Notes: generated by a model from the letters alone, not told the origin. 64,000 nucleotides of DNA from Elmis aenea (GCA_947652605.1 OX393581.1:14636640-14700639); one strand, 5' to 3'. Positions 33,561-44,000 are shown, counted from the first letter of the stretch. Made by a program: numbers and translations.

Positions 33561-33757
33561 ACAAGCCCGGCCGTTTTTTTATTTCAGAAATTAAAAAATC
33601 CGTATCAAAGAACTTGACTTGTGTCGTTTGAACAACTGATTCAACGAAAACACTGTTTACAGCTAGTTCACGTTATTGATTTGCAAGTTTTCTTAACACT
33701 TATCACTTATCACAAAACTTCCATTGATCAATATAGAAATGCATTTGTACCTGAAAA

Positions 33758-33900
33758 CGGGGTGCGGAAAATTGCTCGAAAACAATTGCTCGAAATAAAT
33801 TCGAGCAATTCTCCTTTTGAGGAATTTTCCATTCAAGGAACTATTTTTCGAGCAATTGTTTTCGAGCAATTGTTTTTGAGCAATTTTCACCAAACCCCTG
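33758..33900. repeat. Palindrome with repeated CGAGCAATTG
   Basis: CGGGGTGCGGAAAATTGCTC on the left mirrors GAGCAATTTTCACCAAACCC on the right. Both arms contain the unit GCTCGAAAACAATT in tandem, so the sequence CGAGCAATT or its complement appears about six times in 143 bp. The two overlapping frames on opposite strands are products of this symmetry. Probably a small MITE; no clear target duplication. Confidence 0.7.
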
Positions 33901-34047
33901 AAAACACATGTTTGAAAAAGAAAGTGGAAAATCCGTGTTACAAAAGGGTTTAAAACTTTTACCATAATAATATTTTTAAATCACGTGTTCTGATTGTTAA
34001 TTCACCTCACATATTTTTTATTTGCTTGGATTTTTTATACACTTATA

Positions 34048-34272
34048 CAGGGTTCTCGTTTTTTTACAACAAATAAAAAAGTTACGGGCAAAAACAAAAA
34101 TCCACTTTTTAACTTTATCCCCCATATCTCAAAAACTAAAAAAGCTAGATAAGTTCTGTTTGCGTCAAATTATTAAGCACCTAAATATATAACTTTTCCC
34201 TAACTTAACGGAAGTCGTAACTCTTACCGTTTACGAGATCCCTGTAGTGGCCCTCAAAAAACAAAAACCCTG
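34048..34272. mobile_element. Short TA-element, family H
   Basis: The left end is TA-CAGGGTTCTCG and the right end AAAACCCTG followed by TT in place of TA. CGAGATCCC at 34234-34242 is 30 bp from the right terminus. The right 60 bp resemble the left end of family F (TTACCGTTTACGAGATCC against GGATCTCGTAAACGGTAA style). Confidence 0.65.
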
Positions 34273-35691
34273 TTTACATAAAATTATCTTTATATATTTA
34301 CTTATGTGTAACAATGACGAAAATTCGTTGTTAACAAATCAGCTAAACGTCCTTAAACCCAAAAAATATAATTATTAATAATAATTATATCCTATATCAT
34401 TAAACAATTTTATTAAAACATAAAAACGTTTATGAATAAACAACTAACTTTCCAAAAATGTTAACTTGATTGTTATTTATTACGAATCCCAAATGTAATA
34501 ACAAACTAATGATAAAAAATGTAATTGTTTGCACAAAAACTACTTCCAAGTATACGATTTCTTAAAGTTAGTGCTAAAGCAACAGGATAAGTTGTTGAGA
34601 AGATTTTTCATCGCGAAAGATTAGGGCGAAAGCTCCAAGTTTATTAGGTAAGGCTGTAATATTACAGTCGTGCATGGAATGAATACCCAAAACAACGAGA
34701 AAGAATTCGAGGCCGTCATACATGCGTTACAAAAATAACTAAACAATTATTCACATGTATTACATGGTGTCTGCTTTGCTTACATTCTAGATTATTCTGC
34801 ACCTACTAACTATTACTGTTAACTGTTAATATTAAGCATTTTTCGTTGCGAAATGAGAAATTATGGAGTGTTACAATTCAGTTTCCGAAGAGAACAGAAG
34901 TGTGAATGACTAATAACAAGCATTAAATATACATCCTTTAAGCTCGTTGACATTCGCTTTCCGCCTGAACTATTATTTATTTTCAGTTATTTTTCTTCTG
35001 GATCTATAAATACGTGAACCATGTAATATGTGACTTCATACAATAATGCACAAATTGAGACAAGCTAGGTAGATGAGGCAGGAAACTTTTCAATTTGTTT
35101 ATATGAAAACGTGGATATCACTTTTTATCAGTAGTTAATATTCCAAATGTGTTTACCAATAAAGGTCTTACAAACTCACATTATTTATATCAGCATTTCC
35201 CAAAACTTTGCTACTCACAATTTTTATCTCACAAAATATTTATGAAACTTTTACATCTTTTTATGACGGTTTGGTTGTTAAAATAAGAATGCTCAAATGC
35301 ATTTGATTTTTGAAAAAAAAAAAAACAATATAAATAACATGTAATATATCTCAGTATACCTATTTTTAATTGAACAAAAAACGATTTTAACGAAACACTG
35401 CTTTTTAGCGCATGGAACATTAGTTGTTCATAAAGCACAATTTGATAAATGCTGAACTTTATTGTTTCTGGCAATAGAATTTTCAAGTTCCTCGAATATC
35501 ATGGAAGCCAAAAAGATTCATATTTTGCTCAATATTTTATTTCCGGTTAAACAGTAAGTGATATCAACTACAGTTTTTTTAAATAAATAAGGAAAAATAT
35601 CTATGAACAATGGTGACACAAATAAAATTGTGCTGCCTAAAAATTTTGAAAAATCCTACAGTACCAACTATTTTCGTTGTCATCTCGTATA
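34273..35691. other. AT-rich DNA, nothing recognised
   Basis: No homologous frame or repeat end was recognised. Confidence 0.45.
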
Positions 35692-35826
35692 CAGGGTGTC
35701 CCAGATAACATTTCCAGCATGGGGATCTCGCTTATTATAAGAAATACGGGTTTATTTAAATTAGATGAATTATTCCTTAGTATGAGAGGAGCTATGTACA
35801 ATCAATTTATAAAATTCTTCGTACTT
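35692..35826 (+). mobile_element. TA-element family K left end
   Basis: TA-CAGGGTGTCCCAGATAAC with GGGATCTCG at 35722-35730, 30 bp inside. The first ~45 bp are the mirror of the right end of the K copy at 41379-41727 (GTTATCTGGGAC, CGAGATTCC). It is cut off by the GC-richer insertion at 35827. Confidence 0.7.
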
Positions 35827-36030
35827 CAGGGCCGGTATTTTCAACTGCTCCTGTTCAGCGATATCGCTACCGTTGAACGCGAAGGATGCACAAACCGCTT
35901 GCAATCGTATTCCCAACGTCTCCTCTAGCATGCGCTCCATTCGCGTTGAACACGAGTGGGTATACCGACTCCCTTTGGCAAATACCGCTCGCTTTGCAGA
36001 CTTTGCACCCTAATCGTATGTTGTGGAGTC
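35827..36030 (+). mobile_element. GC-richer insert starting CAGGGCCGGTATTTTCA
   Basis: About 200 bp clearly less AT-rich than the surroundings, beginning CAGGGCCGGTATTTTCAACT. A GGGCCGGTATTTTCA start resembles Harbinger-type MITE ends, but I found neither a right end nor a target duplication. The frame across it joins unrelated sequences. Confidence 0.35.
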
Positions 36031-36759
36031 GTTGTGTTTTCTTTTATTATGGATTATATTGAATTTATAAACATTTGCCATACAGTCTTGTAAAATAGTA
36101 TATCTCAGGCAGTTAATTTAGTTGTAATTAGCTATGAATTATTATATTGTGTATAAATCCATTATCATTCTTATGAATTAAATAAAATAACATTAGGTTA
36201 TAAATTTCATAATAAAAAGTGTGTATAGTCATTCAAATAATGGTAAATATTTCTTAAACTTAACCAAATCAACAAATAAACTTCTTGGTCACGTTAAAGG
36301 AAATCATGCAACCAAATAAGTATATATTTTAATAAATATTTAAATTTGTACTTCATTGCTTTTGGGCATCGTTATAATGTAAAATTTTGTGAAAATTTGC
36401 CACTTAATAATTGACTATTCTCCCTAAACATTTCTACTAATGCTGCTTGCAGTGTTGCCACCTTTTGAAAATTGCTGACCCGGACATTTGTGCATAACGC
36501 GGGTCGTGTGGAAGTGAGGAGCTTTTTTTTTATTCCTGGAAGACATTTCGAACATTTATTGTAGTCGTTTATCTTTTATGTATTTTCAATTTGTTACTTT
36601 CCATAGTTTATGAATAAAAACGATTAATTTTATTACATAGTTAATATCCGCTTAAATTTTAAATTTATTCAAATGTCAAGCTGATACTTGCTTACATTTT
36701 GGCACTTGTTTTGCATCAGCGCGGCCTAATTCGGTGCATAAAAATGTAATTAAATGGCT
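36031..36759. other. AT-rich DNA, nothing recognised
   Basis: No homologous frame or repeat end was recognised. Confidence 0.45.
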
Positions 36760-36947
36760 ACTTTTTTGAAAAGTACTGAATATCTCAACAACTACGGGGT
36801 TTAGACATAGGACACCTTTCATAAAAATTGAAGGGGAGAAAAAAAGCTATCGAATAGTAAAATAAAATAAGGGTGTTTACATTTGAAGAAAATGAGTTAT
36901 GTCACTTTGAAATTTGGAAAGTTTGGCATTTTTTTGTGAACACCCTG
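36760..36947. mobile_element. TA-element right end, family C copy 2
   Basis: Colinear with 11490-11681, ending GTGAACACCCTG. The following TG replaces the expected TA. No left end was recognised. Confidence 0.6.
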
Positions 36948-37187
36948 TGTCAATAAATTTAAATTTTTTATTTTTAAAATGTTGCTCCCCAACTGGACTA
37001 ACATTATTGCTAAAACTTATTTCTTAACTTTAAAAAATGAGGTGGCTACGATTTTTTAAAGTTAAGCCTGCTTGTGTAAGATTTTTCGGAAAAAAATTAA
37101 TAACTTGGCAACACTGGCACTAAATCAAAAAACAAACAAACATTCATGTAGAGGTTAAAAAATGACATCCGATGACCTAAAAATATA

Positions 37188-37247
37188 CAGGGTGTTCCAT
37201 TTAAAAAAATCTTTGTTTTTGTTATAGCGCAAAAATGGGACACCCTG
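37188..37247. mobile_element. 60-bp minimal TA-element
   Basis: TA-CAGGGTGTTCCATTT on the left mirrors AAAATGGGACACCCTG-TA on the right, enclosing only 60 bp. Both TAs are present. It is the smallest complete end-to-end copy in the window, essentially two abutting ends. Confidence 0.75.
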
Positions 37248-37372
37248 TATAGATGAAAATAATTTTACGACGTAGATCTTTTCAAAGCAATAACTTTACG
37301 TATTTAAGTTTTTTTTTCTATCTCCTACGGGCGGGGCGCTATGAAAGCCCGACGCACTAATGAATCACCCTG
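37248..37372. mobile_element. TA-element right end (GTGCGTCGGGC type)
   Basis: It ends AATCACCCTG-TA at 37372. Read inward it gives CAGGGTGATTCATTAGTGCG followed by a GC-rich GGGCGCCCC-like block. It resembles the ends at 11952 and 12073. Confidence 0.5.
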
Positions 37373-37430
37373 TATATAGCAATAATTGTGGAGGCAACAT
37401 CTTTTTGAAGATAGGTATATTTGAAGCAAT

Positions 37431-38745
37431 CAGGTTTTAGGTTTTTTTATGTCGGGTATTGGCTGCATGATTTCTTATATTCTCTTCGAACAGATCTACA
37501 TTATTTTTTACGAAAAGGATGGCTTCGAGGATAAATAGGCCGTAAAAGGTTAATATTTAATTGTCACGAAAAGTGTCTTTACAGTGATCTCGGTAGTTTA
37601 GACCAAATATATTTCTTATACATCGCTTTTGTATAATAAAGAGGCGTTCAGAGTCACTAGCGTTACCCCAAAAAATCACAGCATAGCGTAACCTAGATTC
37701 AACATATGCATGATATGCAGTTTTGGCCGCGTTTGTACTGACCAATTTTTTTAGGTTTTTTAGTGCGAAAGGATACCGTGACAGGCTTTGTGACAGGCGT
37801 TCGATGTGGTATGACCAGTCCAGTCTAGAGTCAATACCTAAACCAAGAAATGATATTTTATTAACAACATTTATAGTTGTGGAATTGTTTTTAAGTTTTA
37901 AGTCGGAGGTTAATTTACTTTGTGAAAATTTTATTACTTGAGTTTTATTGACATTTAAGGTTAGATTGTTTAATGTGAACCAATGTTGGAGTTGGCCTAA
38001 GCAGTCAAAGGGTTTTTGTTCAGAATTTTTGGAATCCGAGTCACTAATAATAGCAGATGTGTCATCGGCAAATTGTATAAGGGAAGTTTTGGCAAAATCT
38101 GGAAGATCATTTGTGTACAGTATGTATAACAGGGGGCCTAAGATTGATCCTTGCAGGACTCCTTTTTTGATTTTCTTTTTGTTAGAATTTAGCATTTTAC
38201 CTGACGAGTCTTTTCCGGCAACATATTGGTTTCTTTCCGAAAGATAAGATTTTATAAGGTTATGGGCAGTCCCTCGTATACCATAGTGTTCTAATTTTGT
38301 TAGCAGTATCTCGTGGTCAACACTATAGAAAGCTTTTGAGAGATCAACACACATAACCATGGTGTGTTCGTCTTTATTGAGGGATTGAAGTACATTTCGG
38401 ATTGCCATGTAAATAGCGCTGGTAGTTGTTTTGCCTTTCCTGAATCCATTTTGAGCGTTGTTTATTAAGCCAAAGTGTTCTACGTAATTTTCAATTCGGT
38501 TGTAGATTATTTTTTCAAATATCTTACTAATGTTTGTGAGGATGGCTATGGGTCTATAGTTTCCTATGTCACTTAAATCCCCTTTTTTGTGAATTGGTTT
38601 GATTTTTGCACATTTAAGTTTGTTAGGAAATATGCCATATTTTTTGCTATAACTATAACATCTAAAGCACGAGCAATCACGCGGTAGTTTTTTTTTGTAA
38701 CGAAGAGGATGTTAGAGCAATTATTATAAAAAGAAGCAATCATTT
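37431..38745 (-). pseudogene. CR1/I/Jockey-like LINE reverse transcriptase pseudogene
   Basis: The minus-strand frame reads KYGIFPNKLKCAKIKPIHKK, NYRPIAILTNISKIFEKII, NGFRKGKTTTSAIYMAIRN, VMCVDLSKAFYSVDHEIL, GVLQGSILGPLLYILYTND, LIQFADDTSAII, LTLNVNKTQVI and ISFLGLGIDSRLDW, then QKRCIRNIFGLNYRDHC. These are reverse transcriptase motifs in correct order with the FADD catalytic box intact. The uninterrupted part runs 37557-38408 and stays open upstream to about 38740. A single TAA at 37557-37559 interrupts a frame that continues ILTFYGLFILEAIL and ends near 37431. The 5' endonuclease/ORF1 and the 3' tail are missing. The IFGLxYRxHC segment fits CR1/I/Jockey-type LINEs. Confidence 0.88.
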
Positions 38746-39494
38746 CGTGCTGCAAAAGTTTAGAACAGTGTTTATCTTTCTGCTAAATGTAAACAAAATA
38801 GATTGAGTTTTGTACCGCTCCATAATTTTGTCTGCCCATTGACTAGACATTTTTAAATGTGTTACATTGAAGGTTCGGCACCTCATAAAATTTGCAGCAA
38901 ATATATGTCTTGTTAAGTTTAGCAGCCTACAATGTAAAGATATTCATTAAGGTGTACTTAAATAATTAATTTCCTGTAGCGTAACAAAGTTTTGTTTAAG
39001 TTTTGGCAAGGGTTTATTACCGAAAGCTGCTCCAATAAATTATTTTGCGTTAATTACATTACGATTTCTAGTTATATGCAAGACAAATAATTTCCTCAAA
39101 AGTCTTGACCAGTCTTTTATTAAACCAATGTAATTAGAAAGTCTTACTGTTTTCTTAAGTTTTTTGTATAGATGTCTGCAAAAATCATTTAACTATTGAT
39201 AAAAATCACTATCCCAAACTGAAAAAAAAAATGTTACAAATTTTAAAAATATAGTTAAATCCGAAAATTTTTATCTTTTTTTAAAAATTATTAAAATATT
39301 CGGTTGGGCCCCATGTGTGGGGTAAAAAAGGATGCTTAAGTAAAAATCATAATAAACTAAATAGTATGACAAAGTATTTGTTTTTAATATCACAAAAAAA
39401 AACCCATAAAAATACTCTAATTTAACCACATGAAACTAAGTATCATCCCTGTTAAATGTGTGGGGTATATTGTTGGTCTTAGCAAACTCAAATA
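38746..39494. other. AT-rich DNA, nothing recognised
   Basis: No homologous frame or repeat end was recognised. GGGCCCCATGTGTGGGG at about 39306 is a local GC-rich motif without further context. Confidence 0.4.
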
Positions 39495-39496
39495 TA

Positions 39497-40078
39497 CAGT
39501 GTGTCCAAAAGGCATAGAATGTGCTTTATATGTCAGTAAATATCTACTTGAGGGAAAAATGTTTTGAATAAAAGTTGTTTGGTACTTAGTTTTCCACCAT
39601 AAGACAAAATTTTAATTCTGTTTTTTCGAATAATAAAAGCGCAATGAAAAACAATTGCATTTTTTTAAAATAACAAGATACCCCCATATTATACTCATTT
39701 GTCAGAGACTTTCTCTCTCTTTTTAATGACTTTAGTACCCTTACTTAAGTAACTTTTTGAGAAAAACGCAACAATAGACCCTTAAATAATTTTAATTGTT
39801 TAGTAGGTATTTATTTCTAACAAAAACTTCATAAGAATTTAATTTTTTTTTGACGAAATCTACAATAAGTAATCAAACTGTGAACCATTTACAGCTTGGC
39901 AATGATAAACTCGGTTTTTAAACCCGTTAATAACATTGGCAACCATTTCCGGTGTAATAGACCTCATCTCTTCTCTAATACGATCTTTAAATTTTCGATA
40001 TTCTCCGGCCTCTTAGCATAAACTTTATTTTTAAGGTGACCCCGAAGGAAAAAGTCTAACGGAAAAATGTCAAAGTAG
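39497..40078 (-). mobile_element. Tc1/mariner-type element, one end plus transposase tail
   Basis: TA-CAGTGTGTCCAAAAGGCAT marks one terminus. In the interior, antisense to the window, is the 3' part of a transposase (39860-40070). The other end is lost near 40078. This is the only place where a CAG-TGTG-type TA end is physically linked to transposase coding sequence, so it supports assigning the TA-elements to Tc1/mariner. Confidence 0.7.
39860..40070 (-). pseudogene. Tc1/mariner-type transposase C-terminus
   Basis: On the minus strand the sequence reads FPLDFFLRGHLKNKVY, AKRPENIEN, then after a one-base deletion DRIREEMRSITPEMVANVING and FKNRVYHCQAVNGSQFDYLL and TAG (complement of 39860-39862). 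The transposases of this group end with SPDLxPLDFFLWGxLKxxVY, then RPxNxExLxxRIxEE and a CxxxxGxxFEHL tail; PLDFFL follows the third catalytic aspartate. That aspartate and everything before it are lost. Inactive. Confidence 0.75.
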
Positions 40079-40175
40079 GCTTACGTCAAAATTGACAAGA
40101 CAACGTAAATACATGTTTATATTAGCCGAAAAGCCGTTAAAATCGTAGGTATTATGTGATCGTAGAAAAAGTAAG

Positions 40176-40300
40176 CTACATAACACGAGTTGTAAAGCAA
40201 TTACGCACTCGTGGAAATGCGCACTCGCCGCTACGCGGCTCCTTGCACGACTTTTCCACTCGTGCGTAATATGCTTCTTACAACTCTTGTTATGTAATAT
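40176..40300. repeat. 125-bp palindrome with GCACTCGCCGCTACGCGGCT
   Basis: TACATAACACGAGTTGTAA on the left mirrors TTACAACTCTTGTTATGTAA on the right. Inside, ATTACGCACTCGTGG mirrors CCACTCGTGCGTAAT. The centre is GC-rich (CGCCGCTACGCGGCTCC). Likely a small MITE; the boundary dinucleotides TA/TA are compatible with a TA duplication. Confidence 0.7.
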
Positions 40301-40605
40301 ACTATTAAATAAGGTCAAATAATTTTTATTTTAACAGCAATAAGTGCTTCGCCAATTCCTGTTCTTGGGCAACTGAAAATACTTTTATAAAACAACCAAA
40401 CCTTTTTTGAGGGGGGGATAAAGCACCATCTGGAGCCTTCTTCTTGTAAGCATCAGATGATCTCCTGTAGAAGCTTTTTGATTGCCCCGGCCATGCTTTT
40501 TACATATCAGCTTTACTTTTGCCTTTCTCTGGTACTAAATTGTCATCTTAAAATTTGAAAAACAAGAAGGTGTGAGGTAAAAACGGATACTGACTCGCTG
40601 ACTTA

Positions 40606-40729
40606 CAATCTTCGTTTCCTGGTTTGGAACCGCTTTTTTTTTGATAACGTAATCATAAAAGACGCGGTTCTAAGCCCGGGAACGAAGATTGTAGCATGGA
40701 CAATAGCCGCGAAAGCCTGGAGAATAAAA
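40606..40729. mobile_element. 124-bp insertion of inverted PLE termini
   Basis: The left part (AATCTTCGTTTCCTGGTTTG, GAACCGC) mirrors the right part (GCGGTTCTAAGCCCGGGAAC, GAAGATTGT). Both correspond to the terminal sequence of the PLE at 18707-19671. The right part continues into the ~40-base terminal extension (GCCGCGAAAGCCTGGAGAAT), the left part stops at CAATCTT. A perfect 11-bp direct repeat TCGCTGACTTA flanks it (40595-40605 and 40730-40740). It is thus an independent insertion carrying no coding sequence. Confidence 0.8.
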
Positions 40730-40740
40730 TCGCTGACTTA

Positions 40741-41378
40741 GCTTGTGGTATTCTTATCATTCTGTTTGACTGGTTAGCAGTTTTCTTCTTTATTAGTGTG
40801 GACGTAACTTGTACAGACTTTTGTTCGTTTGGTCTAAACAGCGCTAACTCTTAAACTAATGCCGAATTATTTTTAGGTGTTTATAGTACTTCGTTAGTAG
40901 TTTTGGATCCGTAAGTGATGCCATTTTACTTCAAACTACCAATACCAATATTTTACTTATAGTAATTAATACATTAAAATCAAAGAACTTTGCGTTTGTT
41001 AATATGTCGTTAGTTGACCCGAACGGATGTAAAAATTTTTATAGTTAGTTCTTTGTTTCTATTTTTGGGTGTAATTTTATTGTCCACTCTTTATACGCAA
41101 CGAGGGACTGCGTGAAACTAAAAGCTCGGGTCGTAGTTACATCTAAGTCGTAAAAATTTGATGCTTCCATAACAGTATTTTGTTACTCTGACAAAAATTG
41201 AAAGGCCAACCCTTCAACATTGTTCATGTTTATTTTCTTTCAGTCGGTGAAGCGCCACTTGTTGCAAGAGATCCACTTACCTAAAATACGTAGCGAAAAA
41301 GGTTAAAAGTGATTAGAAAATTAAAATATTTTTTATAAAAATAGACATGGCAAGTGATATATAATTAGCACATTTGAT
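40741..41378. other. AT-rich DNA, nothing recognised
   Basis: No homologous frame or repeat end was recognised. Confidence 0.4.
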
Positions 41379-41727
41379 TCCAAAGCCAACTAACTTGACG
41401 GCCCATAAGAAAAACATTAAATAGAGGTAATACCTCAAAAATTAAATAAATAATAACATTTTACATTAAATAGTACTTTAAAAGAGTACAAATAAAATTG
41501 ATCTAATAATTAAGGCAAAAAAATATGGGTTATGAGGTTATGACAGAAAAAATAAATTCAAGATTTCACATATTTTTTGCAATAACTTCTAAAATACGAG
41601 AAATGTACTTGTAAAATTAGATTGTAGCTCCTTTCATACTTAAGAATAATAAATCTAATTTAAGCACACCTTTATCTCTTATAAAAAGCGAGATTCCCAC
41701 GCTGGAAAGTTATCTGGGACATAATAT
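41379..41727. mobile_element. TA-element family K copy 2 (right part)
   Basis: Colinear with 28309-28500 at its left, and ending in the mirror of the 35692 left end (GCTGGAAAGTTATCTGGGAC). CGAGATTCC at 41689-41697 is about 30 bp from the expected terminus, which has decayed (ACATAATA in place of ACACCCTGTA). Confidence 0.65.
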
Positions 41728-41843
41728 CTCAAGTAAAACTAAACAAATAGATTTTTCTTAACAATAAAGTAAACTCAATATACTCAACAAATTTAATAAT
41801 TTAAAAAAATTCAATTAAACAAAACGGTATTCTCAAAACTAAT

Positions 41844-42270
41844 CAGGGACACGAACCGAACCGGAACTGGAACAAAAACCGGACGAACCGGTTCTTTTTT
41901 TATAAACCGTGAACCGGAACTGAATCTGTCATTTAAAAATCACAAAACCGCAAAATCGAACCCAACCGACTGGTGTGAACCGGTTCAGTGCTTTAGCCGG
42001 TTTACACAACGGTTCGGACCAATTTTTTATTTAATGACAGTATTTTTTTTTATTTTGTAATTTTGATTACATTTGATCAAAAATGGAAACATTTCGGACA
42101 GTTCAGTTTATGCATTGTCATCCTATTTTGCACTGAACCGTTTTCGCCGAACCGGTTACCGAATCATTAAAAAATAAAAACCGGTGGTTTGGAACGTAAA
42201 CCGAAAAGTTAAAATTTATCGAACCGGTAACCGGAACTGAACCCATTATTCTTTGCGGCTGGGGTCCCTG
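41844..42270. mobile_element. hAT-like MITE rich in GAACCGG
   Basis: CAGGGACACGAACC on the left mirrors a GGGGTCCCTG right end. Both subterminal regions repeat GAACCGGT-type words. Flanking octamers AAACTAAT and CTATTAAT agree at five of eight bases, suggesting an eroded 8-bp duplication. No coding capacity. Confidence 0.7.
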
Positions 42271-43245
42271 CTATTAATCATCATCGTCAAGTACGTATTG
42301 AATAATTGAAATGGTGCTAATGGGAACTATGCAATTGTGTATTTGAATCCTGGATAATTCTATCGATTTTTTGGTGTCAAATTTAAAACGCTTATTTTAA
42401 GAAAATTATTCAAGTGACCGTCGGTTAGTTTTGAGAATTTTTTTTTACTAAATATGCTTCAGTCGTAACAATGATTGTTTGGAGATCTCTGATCTATGGC
42501 AACAACAAAATTTCAAATTACAACGTAATTTTCATTTATTTTGGTAAAAAAAGTTTTATGTAGTTGTTACTTGTAAAAATCCCATTTAATTAATTATAAT
42601 TATTGCAATCGTGTTGTAAAGTATTACGAGAATAAAATATTGTGATCATGCTGTTTAATAAAAATAAGAACAAAAAAAGTTGTTACAGTGAGTTATTTTT
42701 ATCCAGACACAACGTTTGATGACGGGATTATTTCGTTTCAATTTCTGCTCCGTCTATAATGGACAAAGCACTTAAAAATGGGTTTATTACGTCGTACTAA
42801 TTAAGCAGGAGATAAAGCTTGTTTTACAACTGGTTACTAGATTCTTTGTGGACGTTGGCAAATTTCAGCTACAAGTTTTAAAAATCGGTAACTGTATTAT
42901 ACTAACAAAACTATTTTTATTTTAAGTATAATCTCAATTTTCGTTTTTTAATATTATCTTCAAAAAAAAAAATTGTTTTACATAGGAGTTTACCTTACAC
43001 ACGCATTTAAACCTGTGAATTAATTACAAACGAACTTCTAAGTTAATTTTGTTCAGATTTTTTTTCAGAAGATCCAACATGAACCGGTTGTTAGACTTAT
43101 CGCCATCTAACGGAAATTGATGGCTTATGGTTCTCCGACTTATCGCCATCTAGCGAAAATTTCGCCTAATGTTTTTGACAGTTATATGTTCTGTGTTCTG
43201 TGACAGTTATCCTAAACTGTTTAGTACACCGTGGCTACAGCAAAC
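42271..43245. other. AT-rich DNA with a short direct repeat
   Basis: GACTTATCGCCATCTA occurs twice (about 43096 and 43138). Otherwise nothing was recognised. Confidence 0.45.
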
Positions 43246-43805
43246 CTGTGGTTGGCGGGAAAAAGCACTTATGTCAAAAAGTGTATTTTTTTTATTATTA
43301 ACCTTATACCATTCATATTGTTGTTCTTATACTGGTAATATGCAATTTCGGCACTTGTGTTTCCTGTTTATAATGTTAGTTCCATTTCACGTATTTTTAT
43401 TAATCATATTTTACCATTGCAATGAAATTTTGTGTAATCAAAAGATAATAAAAGTTAGGTATGTTTAAAAATGAGTATTTATGTTTACTCCATTCGTTTT
43501 TGTTAAATTCTACGTAAAAAATATATTTTTTAAGTATAAATGAGTTACTGAATATATCCATTTGTTTACATTTGTGAAAAACTACTTAAGTTATTCTTAT
43601 TTCATGCCAGTTTAAGTCAAGTATTTACTGTTTATTAAAAAATTTCATCATGTTGACATATTGTGATAATTTAATACTTAATTTTAAGTAACATTTACCA
43701 TACAAGTAAAATTTAAACTCACATGATAATCAGTAAAAAAAAAAAAAAACGTTGCTCCTGAAAATTGCACTTTTTGACTTAAGTGCTTTTTCCCGCTGAC
43801 CACAG
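43246..43805. mobile_element. DNA transposon family L copy 1, 4-bp duplication
   Basis: CTGTGGTTGGCGGGAAAAAG on the left mirrors CTTTTTCCCGCTGACCACAG on the right; the inverted repeats extend about 40 bp (GCACTTATGTCAAAAAGTG). AAAC flanks both sides (43242-43245 and 43806-43809). The copy at 63412-63972 is flanked by ATAT on both sides, again four bases. The open frame at 43169-43468 crosses the left end and is not a gene. Superfamily unknown; four-base duplications occur in Sola-type and some other groups. Confidence 0.85.
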
Positions 43806-43835
43806 AAACATGAACTACAAATACAAAAAGATATA

Positions 43836-44000
43836 CCGGGTGTAACTGAAATCAGGCTCACCACCTTTTTTGTTCAGTTTTAATTTTAAACAATTGATAT
43901 GTGCAAAAAACCGGATTTTCTGAACATATGCACACTTTTATTTCACTTCCGGTTTCTCCGGAAATGACCCTAACTTTGTTATTTCAAATGGAACACCCTG
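43836..44000. mobile_element. Short TA-element (165 bp)
   Basis: TA-CCGGGTGTAACTGAAAT on the left and TTCAAATGGAACACCCTG-TA on the right. The ends match only over the first seven to eight bases, so it is an internally deleted copy or two different ends. Confidence 0.55.

Noticed and set aside
33621..33965. Overlapping 90-110-codon frames on both strands
   Set aside because: They exist because the region is a palindrome with repeated CGAGCAATT words; no protein resemblance.
43169..43468. 99-codon frame at the left border of family L
   Set aside because: It starts outside the element and crosses its terminal repeat, so it cannot be a gene of either; the second copy has no equivalent.
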